A stretch of 64,000 nt of DNA from the NCBI GenBank assembly GCA_028285345.1, contig JANQPT010000029.1, positions 62,001 through 126,000 of the forward strand, written 5' to 3'. Both the position numbers and the translations under genes were made by a program. The stretch's first letter is position 1. The number at the start of each line of letters is the position of its first letter. Positions 44,065 through 52,791 of this stretch are shown here, piece by piece. Under the pieces are notes generated by a model. That model made no database searches. It had not been told where the DNA came from and saw nothing but the letters and a program-made list of their open reading frames with translations. Origin of the DNA: Planctomycetales bacterium (lineage in GTDB: Bacteria > Planctomycetota > Planctomycetia > Planctomycetales > Planctomycetaceae).

Positions 44065-46905
44065 ATGCGCATCACTCATTGGATCGCCGGCTGCGTCACG
44101 TTCGCGACCTTGGCTTGCTGCGGATTTTTCGCGGTGGGTGAGGACAATCCCGCACCGCAGGATCTGGAATTGACGCTGCATCTGGCCGACGGAGATTACT
44201 TGACCGGGACGTTGGAAGACCACGACCAACCGGACCAAATTCGTTTTCGCTCTCCCGGGTTTGATACTCCGTTCATCTTCCCGATCGAACGGGTGAGCAG
44301 CGTACAGTTTCCCCGCAGCACCCAGCGGCCCAAACCGACGGGCAAGTATTGCTTCGAATTGGCCGGGGGAGATTTGGTGTATGGGGATTTGAAACGTCTT
44401 TCCAAAACAGAAGCGGAGTTGGATCTCGAACGGTTTGGCAGCGTGACGGTTGACCGTAAGGTGTTGCGGCGGATCCTGCGCTGGGGAGACTCGGACAGTC
44501 TCGTCTACCTCGGTCCCAACGGCCTGGAGGGCTGGCGGCACTCGGGTGGAAAGAAACGTTGGAAAGACGAAAACGGGCATCTCGCCACCGACGCGCCGGG
44601 CGCTTATCTGCACGGCGACTTCGACATTCCTGCGCAGTCCGCCATCGAATTCGAGTTGTCCTGGAAGAAGAAACCGGACTTTGTGTTCGCATTCGGCGTG
44701 GATCAAGACAAGAAGAATATCGACCAGTCCTTTCACATTGAGGTCTGGGAACAGGATGTCGTGCTCATGCGCGAGACCGAGGATGAAGTCGATGTCGTCT
44801 CGCTGATGAAATTGAAGAACGGTCCCGGCCGCATCCATTTTCAAGGATTTCTCGATCAAGAAGAGAACCGTATGGCCGTTTATTCGTCCGCCGGAAAGCA
44901 ACTCGCCGATTTGCAGCTCACGGGGGGAGATTCGCCGCTGTTTACTTTTGGCGGCGTGCGGCTGATGAACAAAAACGGGGATGTCCGGCTGGAACGTCTT
45001 CGCATCGGCGACTGGGACGGCGAAACGCCGCGGGAGGTCCAAGCCACCAAATCGCGCGTGCACCACACTGACGGCACGATCACCTACGGCAGCGTCACTG
45101 AATTCGATCCGGAGACCAAACAGTTTGTCGTCGCCGGCGACGACGGAGAGGTACGGATCGACCAGCAGAATGTGGAAAGCCTGTATGTTTCGCCGCCGGA
45201 GACGACGGAACCCCGCAAGCTGCGAATTGTCTTTCGCGACGGCTCCAGGGCCAGCGGTTCACTCTCCAAGATTGAACAAGGCCGCATCTGGCTCAACTCA
45301 CCGGGCGTGAAGACGCCGCTGGTGTTTGAATTTTCTCAGATTTACGCGCTCACGGGATTGGGCCAGTCGAAGCGAAGTGAGCCGGCACTAGGACGAGTTG
45401 GACGCCTGGAGATGGAGGGCGTGCGGCTGCACGGCTTCTTGGACAAGGGCCAAGAACTCGACAAGGTCGGCGCATTGGTCTGGAAACCGGTGGACGGTGT
45501 TTCCTCCAGCCCAGCGCGGAAGGGGAGTTCGGGAAAAATCATTTATCGCAATCCGCCGCCGCCGAAACCGAAGCGGCAAGATCCGCGCCGAAACGCCCGC
45601 GCACGCGGGCGGCGACCCGCGGGTTTTTGGGGTGGCGTGATCAATAAGATCTCCGGCGCTGATCCCGTCGACCAGCGGCCGGGAACGGGCGGATCGGGGC
45701 GGGCACTGCATCTGCGCACCGGCGATGCGATTCCTTGTACCGTCAGCAAGATCGACGAAAAGGGAGTCACCCTGCGTTCGTCGGTGACGGCGGCCACGTT
45801 TGTGCCCCACGAGAAGATCAAAGCCTTGGAATTGGCGAGCGCCTATAGCACGATTCGTTTCAGCCCATCGAAACTGAAGCGATTGCTGACGCTTCCGCGG
45901 ATGCAGCGTGACAATCCGCCCACACACCTGATTCGCTCCATCAAGGGCGACTATCTTCGCGGGCGCATTGAGTACATGGACGAACAGAGACTTGTTGTCG
46001 AAGTGCACTTGGAGTCCAAACAGATCCGGCGCGAGTACATCTCGCGGATCATCTGGCTGCACCCCGACGAGCTGGAAGCAGACGAAGACAAGGTAGCGGA
46101 CGAGAATTTGCCTGAACGCACGCGAATCCAAACCCTCCGCAGCGACGGCACCCGATTGACGTTCTTTCCGGAGACGATCAAGGACGGGTTGCTCATGGGT
46201 GAGAGTGACGTGTTGGGCGCCTGCCGCGTCGACGTCAAGAATGTGGACCAACTCTATTTTGGCAAGGGGATCGAAGAAGCCGCAGCGCAATTGACCTATC
46301 ACCGTTGGAAGATGCAGCATGCCGTGGAGCCCCGCTATCTGACTGCCGAGGATGGCGACGGCGGACCACGTTTCACCGGCCTCGAATCGCCGCTGGTGGG
46401 GATGGAGGCTCCCGATTTTGAACTGGACTTGCTCGATGGAAAGCGGTTCCGCCTCAGCAATCAAAAAGGACGCATTCTCGTGCTCGATTTTTGGGCGACC
46501 TGGTGCGGGCCTTGTATTCAGGCCATGCCGCAGATTGACGGTGTGGTCAGTGAATTCGCCGATCACGACGTGAGTCTGATTGCCGTCAATCTCGAAGAAG
46601 CACCCGAGCAGATCAAGTCAAAGCTGGAACGGCTGAAACTGGATGTCACGGTTGCCTTGGACCGGCACGGCGTCGTCGCGGACCGTTATTCTGCAACGGC
46701 GATCCCGCAAACAGTGATCATCGATCGTGACGGAAAAATCGCGCGGGTCTTCGTCGGTGGAGGTCCGAATCTCGCCGAGCAGTTTCGCAAGTCGTTACAG
46801 GAAGTGGTCGACGGAAAAGCGGACAAGGGCGGCGAAGTCGAAGGGGGTCAAGGCGAAAGCCGGCCGGTAAGGTCGTCACCGCGGGCTGTGGAGCAGTTGC
46901 CCTAG
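44065..46905 (+). CDS. secreted multi-domain protein with C-terminal TlpA-like thioredoxin domain
   Basis: 946 residues. A signal peptide (WIAGCVTFATLACCGFFAVG) is followed by SH3-like beta repeats of the type LADGDYLTGTLEDHD and LRTGDAIPCTVSKID, a concanavalin-like region (GLEGWRHSGG onward, about 155-320), a basic Pro-rich linker (about 495-530), and a TlpA/ResA thioredoxin domain from about 770. The redox motif is WCGPC with C814 and C817, and the cis-Pro is in ATAIPQTV. A periplasmic disulfide oxidoreductase function is likely for the C-terminus; the rest is probably for binding. Last gene of the MoxR run. Confidence 0.88.
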   Translation: MRITHWIAGCVTFATLACCGFFAVGEDNPAPQDLELTLHLADGDYLTGTLEDHDQPDQIRFRSPGFDTPFIFPIERVSSVQFPRSTQRPKPTGKYCFELAGGDLVYGDLKRLSKTEAELDLERFGSVTVDRKVLRRILRWGDSDSLVYLGPNGLEGWRHSGGKKRWKDENGHLATDAPGAYLHGDFDIPAQSAIEFELSWKKKPDFVFAFGVDQDKKNIDQSFHIEVWEQDVVLMRETEDEVDVVSLMKLKNGPGRIHFQGFLDQEENRMAVYSSAGKQLADLQLTGGDSPLFTFGGVRLMNKNGDVRLERLRIGDWDGETPREVQATKSRVHHTDGTITYGSVTEFDPETKQFVVAGDDGEVRIDQQNVESLYVSPPETTEPRKLRIVFRDGSRASGSLSKIEQGRIWLNSPGVKTPLVFEFSQIYALTGLGQSKRSEPALGRVGRLEMEGVRLHGFLDKGQELDKVGALVWKPVDGVSSSPARKGSSGKIIYRNPPPPKPKRQDPRRNARARGRRPAGFWGGVINKISGADPVDQRPGTGGSGRALHLRTGDAIPCTVSKIDEKGVTLRSSVTAATFVPHEKIKALELASAYSTIRFSPSKLKRLLTLPRMQRDNPPTHLIRSIKGDYLRGRIEYMDEQRLVVEVHLESKQIRREYISRIIWLHPDELEADEDKVADENLPERTRIQTLRSDGTRLTFFPETIKDGLLMGESDVLGACRVDVKNVDQLYFGKGIEEAAAQLTYHRWKMQHAVEPRYLTAEDGDGGPRFTGLESPLVGMEAPDFELDLLDGKRFRLSNQKGRILVLDFWATWCGPCIQAMPQIDGVVSEFADHDVSLIAVNLEEAPEQIKSKLERLKLDVTVALDRHGVVADRYSATAIPQTVIIDRDGKIARVFVGGGPNLAEQFRKSLQEVVDGKADKGGEVEGGQGESRPVRSSPRAVEQLP

Positions 46906-46930
46906 AGCATTGTCAAATCTCAGATTTTGG

Positions 46931-47006
46931 GTCGCCGAACTCGTGAGAGTTTGGAAACTTGCCTGTACCGGCTGAGTTTTCAGAAGTCTCACGACTTTTT
47001 GCTACC
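46931..47006 (-). repeat. two-hairpin intergenic repeat, copy 2
   Basis: Reverse complement of the 11871-11945 unit: on the reverse strand it reads GGTAGCAAAAAGTCGTGAG, then ACTTCTGAAAACTCAGC, a spacer GGTACAGGCAAGTTT, and CAAACTCTCACGAGTTCGGC. Both hairpins are kept with a few substitutions. It lies 26 nt past the end of the MoxR operon, in a 295-nt gap otherwise without a gene. Confidence 0.75.
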
Positions 47007-47200
47007 GCAGTTCTTAGGTTGGACATTGCACGAGCCCCCACCGGACTCTTCCTCAGTTCCAGTCTGCGGCGCTTCTCTTGGCTCAATTGGCCAGTTCTGC
47101 TATCGTTTGCTGCGCGATGCAGGCGACGTTTGGGACGTGTGTCCGCCGGAAACGTCTTTCTGCTTGGATCACGGATTCTCGCATCTCCCACAGGTGTTGC

Positions 47201-47686
47201 ATGTCGGAAGGATTCTTGGGGAATCACGCCTCGCTGATGCTCGACTTCGTCGTTTGTGCCCTGGCGTTAGTCGTCCCGTTGTTGGTGTTTAGCCTTTATC
47301 AAGTGAAGCTTCGCAGGAACTTCTTGCTGCACCGAAACCTGCAACTGCTATTGGGTGGAACGCTTCTCGCGGCGGTGGCCGCGTTTGAAATCGACATGCG
47401 ACTGCAGGGCGGTATCGATGAAATTCTCAAGAATCGAATCTCTCCGCTTTCCCCGGATCAGTACAAATTCTTTTGGAACGTGCTTTATGTGCACTTGTTC
47501 TTCGCTGTGACCACAGTGCCTCTTTGGGCGGCGACGACGTTTCTAGCGCTGAAACGATTTCCCTCGCCACCCGCCCCGTCAGAACACAGTTCGCTGCACA
47601 AGCCGCTGGCTTGGCTATCAACTGCCGACATTACTCTCACTTCGGTCACCGGGTTGGCCGTGTATTACTACGGGTTCATGGTCTGA
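47201..47686 (+). CDS. DUF420 family membrane protein
   Basis: A 161-residue protein with four hydrophobic segments: LDFVVCALALVVPLLVFSLY, LQLLLGGTLLAAVAAFEIDM, LYVHLFFAVTTVPLWAATTF and ITLTSVTGLAVYYYGFMV. HRNLQ and YVHLF histidines and the LHKPLAW loop match DUF420, a family linked to cytochrome oxidase assembly (CtaM-like). Start ATG 47201; the longer upstream frame crosses repeat-adjacent sequence. No terminal oxidase genes are near. Convergent with the two-component genes. Confidence 0.8.
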   Translation: MSEGFLGNHASLMLDFVVCALALVVPLLVFSLYQVKLRRNFLLHRNLQLLLGGTLLAAVAAFEIDMRLQGGIDEILKNRISPLSPDQYKFFWNVLYVHLFFAVTTVPLWAATTFLALKRFPSPPAPSEHSSLHKPLAWLSTADITLTSVTGLAVYYYGFMV

Positions 47687-47701
47687 CGTCGGCGGGCACT
47701 G

Positions 47702-48097
47702 CTAACCCTTGCCGTCAACCGCCGCGCCAATGAGTCCTAGCAGCCTACGGGGATCGCACGGCTTGGTGAGAAACGAGACGTCTTGAACGTCCAAACCCAG
47801 GCCGACTTCGTCGCAGTCCGCGTGGCCGGTCATCAGAATGACTGGTAGACGCATGCCTCGCTCATTCAGCCGTTTGAGCAGTTCACCGCCACTCATCCCG
47901 GGTAGGCGAAAGTCAACAATCAACACGTCGACCTGAGTTGCATCCGCCCCAGCAACAAACTCTTCGGCCGACGCGTAGGACAGCACACGATAGCCGTCTG
48001 ATTCAACCAGTTCGGCCAGTGCGTCGCGGACAGCGTCGTCATCTTCCACAATACAAACGTTCTGCATTTCCAGGCCCGACTCAGACTTACAATCCAT
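47702..48097 (-). CDS. single-domain response regulator (FixJ-like receiver)
   Basis: A 131-residue receiver without output domain: VCIVEDDDAVRDAL at the N-terminus, phospho-acceptor Asp in VLIVDFRLPGMSG, VILMTGHAD, and the conserved Lys in LTKPCD. ATG 48097 overlaps the kinase stop by 11 nt (ATGGATTGTAA), suggesting coupling; ATG 48067 is an alternative. As there is no DNA-binding part it probably relays phosphate or acts by protein contact. Confidence 0.9.
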   Translation of the reverse strand: MDCKSESGLEMQNVCIVEDDDAVRDALAELVESDGYRVLSYASAEEFVAGADATQVDVLIVDFRLPGMSGGELLKRLNERGMRLPVILMTGHADCDEVGLGLDVQDVSFLTKPCDPRRLLGLIGAAVDGKG

Positions 48098-49712
48098 GTG
48101 GTAGCGTCAAACAGAATACTGCACCTCGGCCGGAAGCATTCGCGGCCGTTAATCGTCCGTCATGCGCTTCGGCGATCGCGCGACAGATCGTCAACCCCAT
48201 TCCCATTCCTTCTTGTTTGGTGGTGTGGAACGCGTCGAACACGGCTTCCAATCCCTCCTCCGGCAGCCCCTCGCCGGTATCCGAGACGCAAATCTCGATT
48301 TCCTGAGATGCGGTGAGTGCTGTGGCAATCGTGAGACAGCGCTCGGCCCGCGGCAGTTGCAGCATCGCTTCGACGGAGTTTCGGATTAGATTAACCAGCA
48401 CTTGCTGGATTTGCACACTGTCGACCTGCAACGTCGGCAGTTCGGCCTCCAACTGCTTGTCAATCGTGACGGCGTGTTGCCGCAATTCCGGTTCGAGCAA
48501 CACAAGCGACTCGCAAACGACGTCGTTCAAATTGGCAGCAGTCCGCGTCGGTGCCGACTTCTTGACGAGCTTGCGAACGGTAGCCACGATGTCCCCTGCA
48601 CGGTCCGCCTGTTGGCGGATTTTGCGGGCACGCATTTGAATTCCCGGCAGATCCGGAGGCTCTTCCTGAGTTTCCTGTTCTAACAAATAAGCATAGCTGA
48701 CGAGCGCTGCGAGCGGCTGGTTGAGTTCATGACCAATACTGCTTGCCAGTTCTCCGATTGTGCAAAGCCGGCTCACGTGAGCGAGTTCTTCGTGCGCCGA
48801 CCGCAGCTGCCGTTCAGATCGTTTGCGGCAGATGGCCAGACTCGCCAGATGAGAAGCGGTCTCGAGAATCTGTGATTGAAACGCGGTGGGTGCGCACGTT
48901 CGGTGATGAGAGACCGCGAATGTTCCCAGTGCTTGGTCATGATCATCCAGAATCGGCAACGACCAACAGGCAAGCAAGTTGAGTTCCTCGACAATGTGCT
49001 GCAAGTTTCGCCAATGAGGGCTTATGCGGGTGTCCTCCACAATCACCGGCCGTTTCAGAAACGCAGCCCCTCCACACGACCCGGATTCCAGACCCGGTTG
49101 AAGCGGCTCGAACATGCCGCATATTGAGGCGGTCAATTGCGGGCCCGCCTCAAATCGCAGATTTCCGTCTGATTCGTCGATCAGCATGACCGTCGCCATG
49201 GAATCGGGGACCAGTGCTTCGACCAACTGGCATAACTCGTTTAGTGTCTCGGTCAGCACGGCCGGCGCAGACGCGATCTTTGCCAGAACATTCTGCTGCA
49301 GGTGCAAAATCCGCTCCGTCTGCTTCCGAACAGTAACGTCTCGCACAGACGAACAAAAAAACTCCGCTCCCTCGAAATTGATGTATGCGACCGACACTTC
49401 GACTTCGAGGATGCGCCCGCTCTTGGTGATATGTTGTGTATCCAATATCATCTTACGGTTGCGGCGGATTTCTTCGAGAAAGCCTGGCCAGACTTCGACC
49501 GGATAGTGCGGATCGATGTCGGCGACGTTCATGCGGGTCAGTTCGTCCTGCGTGTACTCGAGCCGTTCGCAGGCGGTTTCATTGGCACTGAGAATTCGGC
49601 CATCCGGCGCCACGGTAAACATGGCCTCCGCCGCGACCTGCACCGAGAACCGGGTCAACTGCAGAGCGTGCTCAGGTTGCTTCAGTTCAGCGACGCCACT
49701 TGACTCAGTCAT
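48087..49712 (-). CDS. PAS-GAF sensor histidine kinase (FixL-like)
   Basis: 541 residues, no membrane segments, so cytoplasmic. Order: PAS (about 25-135, MFTVAPDGRILSANETACERL), GAF (about 155-300, ATVMLIDESDGNLRFEAG), HisKA with SIGHELNQPLAALVSYAYLL (phospho-His about residue 330), and HATPase_c with NLIRNSVEAML, DTGEGLPEEG and GMGMGLTIC. The HELNQPL H-box is the FixL/DctB type. No haem-binding histidine can be asserted in the PAS domain. It is paired with the receiver gene it overlaps. Confidence 0.93.
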   Translation of the reverse strand: MTESSGVAELKQPEHALQLTRFSVQVAAEAMFTVAPDGRILSANETACERLEYTQDELTRMNVADIDPHYPVEVWPGFLEEIRRNRKMILDTQHITKSGRILEVEVSVAYINFEGAEFFCSSVRDVTVRKQTERILHLQQNVLAKIASAPAVLTETLNELCQLVEALVPDSMATVMLIDESDGNLRFEAGPQLTASICGMFEPLQPGLESGSCGGAAFLKRPVIVEDTRISPHWRNLQHIVEELNLLACWSLPILDDHDQALGTFAVSHHRTCAPTAFQSQILETASHLASLAICRKRSERQLRSAHEELAHVSRLCTIGELASSIGHELNQPLAALVSYAYLLEQETQEEPPDLPGIQMRARKIRQQADRAGDIVATVRKLVKKSAPTRTAANLNDVVCESLVLLEPELRQHAVTIDKQLEAELPTLQVDSVQIQQVLVNLIRNSVEAMLQLPRAERCLTIATALTASQEIEICVSDTGEGLPEEGLEAVFDAFHTTKQEGMGMGLTICRAIAEAHDGRLTAANASGRGAVFCLTLPHGL

Positions 49713-49812
49713 CGTTCGATGTCCATTGGAGGCTGATTGGCGCCGCTATTAGACCCGACGAATTCTCGATCGTAAAGGGAAATCAGCCCATGATTGCTGC
49801 TCAGTTCGAAGA

Positions 49813-50802
49813 TCAACGGCCATCTTGACCATCATGCGAGGCCGCTGCACTGATCCGCGCACAAAGAAAAGTCTTCACGAGATTGCAGCGGGAGAAATCC
49901 GACGCCGTGATAATCGACAGCCATCCCTCTCCAAACGAAAGCCAGTCGACCAGATCGCGACGGTCGAATACCTTGCGGGTCAGCTCTTGAATTGTTTGAG
50001 TGCCAGTTGCAAAACGATCGACGCGGTCTCTGATCGCCGTCAGAAAACCGAGTTTGCGCCGCAGATGCCGTTCGACTCGCTCCGCTCCGGAAAATATGCT
50101 GCCGTGGGCGTCGAACATCCACTCCGGGTTCAAACGGAGCGCGGATTCCAAGCTTGATATCCACTGCGGCCCGTCGGCATCGCGTAGTTGGCTGTCGAGG
50201 TCAGCCGCTACATAGAGGTCACCACTAAACAACCATTTCTGTTCGGGTTCAAACAGACAAATATGGCCGGGACAGTGACCGGGCGTTTCCACGACTTCAA
50301 ACCGGAAACGTTCGGTGTCGATTTTCGTCCCGATCGGCGACGCTTCCGCGAGACGAGCCGGTCCGAACAAGAAGCTGCGATACCACGGCAGTTCGATCGG
50401 GAAGCGAATCTCAGGAACTGCCACTGCGTGTGCAAGGACTTGCGCCTGGCAAACATCCACAATCAGATCATTGTTTCCCGTATGATCCTCATGATAGTGG
50501 GTGTTGACGACGGTCGAGACCGTTTGGTCAAGACCGAGTTCCAGCAACGTCTGCTTCAGCCGCCGCCGTGCCCAGGGAAATCCCGTGTCGACCATTAGGG
50601 TACGATCGACTACGTAGCACACAGCATAGTCGTAACCGCCGCTAAACCGGCTCAATAGCCGGGTGAGCAGGTTATCGATCTTGATGCACATGACCCCGTC
50701 CACGGGTTCAGTCACAACTGCCCGGAACGGCCACAAAGGGAACCGTCGGCACATCAACGCAAACGGTTGCCAGAGGAGAAAACGTAACCATTTTGTGAAC
50801 AT
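49813..50802 (-). CDS. MBL-fold metallo-hydrolase
   Basis: Metallo-beta-lactamase fold hydrolase of 329 residues. The metal motif HYHEDHTGN (about 103-111) is intact, followed by a ligand His in ETPGHCPGH and a bridging Asp in LFSGDLYVA, with a further His in MFDAHGSIF. Start ATG 50802; the frame extends 12 codons to a TTG. An N-terminal hydrophobic patch (WLRFLLWQPFALM) suggests membrane association. It lies 54 nt downstream of the desaturase gene, which may point to a lipid-related substrate, an inference from position only. Confidence 0.9.
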   Translation of the reverse strand: MFTKWLRFLLWQPFALMCRRFPLWPFRAVVTEPVDGVMCIKIDNLLTRLLSRFSGGYDYAVCYVVDRTLMVDTGFPWARRRLKQTLLELGLDQTVSTVVNTHYHEDHTGNNDLIVDVCQAQVLAHAVAVPEIRFPIELPWYRSFLFGPARLAEASPIGTKIDTERFRFEVVETPGHCPGHICLFEPEQKWLFSGDLYVAADLDSQLRDADGPQWISSLESALRLNPEWMFDAHGSIFSGAERVERHLRRKLGFLTAIRDRVDRFATGTQTIQELTRKVFDRRDLVDWLSFGEGWLSIITASDFSRCNLVKTFLCARISAAASHDGQDGR

Positions 50803-50856
50803 GCCGGCCCTGCGGAGGACGGAAGGGAACTCCGCCAAATTGTTATTCGTTTTCAG

Positions 50857-51669
50857 TTACCCCAGTCGCACAGGTCGAATTCCCAATTGTTCAAACCAGG
50901 GATCCAATCGTTGCGCGAGTTTCGGCCAATTCTGGTGGGGAACCGCTGGGTAAAGATGATGTTCCAAATGGTAAAGATGTTCGAAGGCACAAATTCGTGC
51001 AAGCCAGCCGCGAAAGAGACGTGTCTGGTGCAGCGGGTTCGTGGCATGCGGATCATGGGGCAGATAAGAGGTGATCAACGGAATCGTCCAACTTCCCGCA
51101 ATCATCAATCCCACGTAGACCACCGGCAGCAGCGTATACGGCGCCAGCAAGATTGCCCCGATGACAGTTATTGCTATGATGCCCCCCTCCGCCACAATCC
51201 AATTGCGCCACCCCCTCGCATTTTTCAGTGCCCAGCAATAGACACGCATCTGGAAGATCAGACCTTCCAGCAAGGCTCTTGTTAACTTCATCCGAGCGGC
51301 TGCGGCTTCGACGTCGTCGACATGCGGAAACCGCGCGTGGTGGTGCAAATGGGCAGCTTGATAGGCATGCCCGCTACGAATCGCAACAAGTTCGAGAATC
51401 GATAAGAGAATGTCATTGACCAGCCGAGGCAGACGGAGGTTGCCATGGACGAGGTCGTGCGATGTCGATCCGTATGTGACGAAACTGAGCACGACGAGCG
51501 AGAAAACCGCTGGAATCCAGAACCCCCGACTTGCCAGGACCCAGTATGCCGCAAATGACGCCGCTGGCAGCGTGATTAAGCGAGTGATTTGCCATTTGCT
51601 TAGCAGCAGCAGGTCGAGCCCCAATTCACTGAGTGAGGGTTGCGACGGCGGGTTCACTAAATCGGTCAT
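50857..51669 (-). CDS. fatty acid desaturase / carotenoid hydroxylase-like membrane protein
   Basis: Di-iron membrane oxygenase fold, 270 residues. The three histidine boxes are HDLVH (about 80-84), HLHHH (about 107-111) and HLEHH near the C-terminus, with hydrophobic segments between them (WVLASRGFWIPAVFSLVVL, IIAITVIGAILLAPYTLL). Start ATG 51669; an upstream TTG would add 9 residues. The short size and box spacing fit the desaturase/beta-carotene hydroxylase superfamily; acyl or carotenoid substrate cannot be decided. Followed by the MBL-fold hydrolase gene. Confidence 0.88.
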   Translation of the reverse strand: MTDLVNPPSQPSLSELGLDLLLLSKWQITRLITLPAASFAAYWVLASRGFWIPAVFSLVVLSFVTYGSTSHDLVHGNLRLPRLVNDILLSILELVAIRSGHAYQAAHLHHHARFPHVDDVEAAAARMKLTRALLEGLIFQMRVYCWALKNARGWRNWIVAEGGIIAITVIGAILLAPYTLLPVVYVGLMIAGSWTIPLITSYLPHDPHATNPLHQTRLFRGWLARICAFEHLYHLEHHLYPAVPHQNWPKLAQRLDPWFEQLGIRPVRLG

Positions 51670-51797
51670 GGGAGTGTTTCCGATCTCACAGCGCAACGAA
51701 AACTTCAGTGCTCGTCACGGTCAACCGGAGAAACTTTGCATCGTTAACAGGACGAGCGACCGAAACCGTCACTGCCAACGATCCCCTGAGCGAACAC

Positions 51798-52739
51798 TTA
51801 TCGCTGCCGCCAGAGCACATCTTCCGCAATCCCCAGTTCCCGCTGTTTGTCAGCAATCTCTGACTGGAAACGACGGGCGTCGACGGGATAACCCTTGGTC
51901 GGCTTCAGGCCGGGAAGTTGCTTTTGCCAAAACCTGTTGAACAGTTCCATCACGCCTTCTCTGATGTATTTACAGACCAGCGACGAAGCCGCGACGGGGA
52001 GATGTGATTCGGCGCGGGTCTGGAAGCGGATCCGCGTCGAACCGATACTGTAGCAACTCGCGGCACGTCCCTCGATTTCACGGACGATGAAGCGGTCGCC
52101 CGCAATCTCCTCCAAGAGGTGATCGTACCGATTGCGTCCGCCATGTTTGTCGGCGATTACCAATGTCGGTTGCGGACTTTCAAATTCAACGACTTCTCCC
52201 AGTAACTGCATGCTGAGCTTTGAGAGCACTACTCCTTTGCTGCCGTGCTCTGCCAGCAAACAATTAAACCGTTGCGGCACGACGATGTCGGAAACGACGG
52301 CCCTCAACCGAACCTCGTTTCTCAGGCAACACTCGCTCCACCGGCGGCTGAGGTGGGACACAGCGGACGGTTCCGCCTCAAGCGGCAGTTCTAAATCCCG
52401 TTGGTGTAGCCAGGGCCCAAGCTGCTGGTCGTCGAACCGCTCGCGAGTCAGATAGTGGCATAGGCTCTGTAGACTCAGCGGCGAATAATCGGACAGGGCC
52501 AATAAACTATGCACTGACGATTCCAGTGCGCGCAGTCCCCTGCCCGGCTGATAGACGACTTTGGAATCGGCGACATGTAATTTGCCGTCACAGGGAACCT
52601 GATCGACGACCTCTGAAAAGGCTGACCAAAAATCGAATTGGTGTGGCGAACCGGGAACTTCCCAAACGGTTGCGCTGATCACCAGCGGGCCCAGGTTGGG
52701 GCCGTAACCCGCTTCATCCATGCCGACCACGATTCCCAC
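51798..52739 (-). CDS. divergent RNase HII-like protein, 313 aa
   Basis: The N-terminus VGMDEAGYGPNLGPLVISA (about 6-24) matches the RNase HII signature DEAGRG..GP with Tyr for Arg, and HVADSK (about 55-60) recalls the LxDSK block. VIADKHGGRNRYD (about 197-209) may provide a later active-site Asp. The rest diverges strongly and is about 100 residues longer than a normal RNase HII. Starts at GTG 52739 with GGGAGGGC upstream. It may cleave RNA in RNA/DNA hybrids or have been recruited to another nuclease role; only the first motif makes the family assignment safe. Confidence 0.7.
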   Translation of the reverse strand: MGIVVGMDEAGYGPNLGPLVISATVWEVPGSPHQFDFWSAFSEVVDQVPCDGKLHVADSKVVYQPGRGLRALESSVHSLLALSDYSPLSLQSLCHYLTRERFDDQQLGPWLHQRDLELPLEAEPSAVSHLSRRWSECCLRNEVRLRAVVSDIVVPQRFNCLLAEHGSKGVVLSKLSMQLLGEVVEFESPQPTLVIADKHGGRNRYDHLLEEIAGDRFIVREIEGRAASCYSIGSTRIRFQTRAESHLPVAASSLVCKYIREGVMELFNRFWQKQLPGLKPTKGYPVDARRFQSEIADKQRELGIAEDVLWRQR

Positions 52740-52791
52740 GCCGCCCTCCCTGCCGTCCGGTGCTCTGCAGCGGATTCAATCCGTTGCCGGT

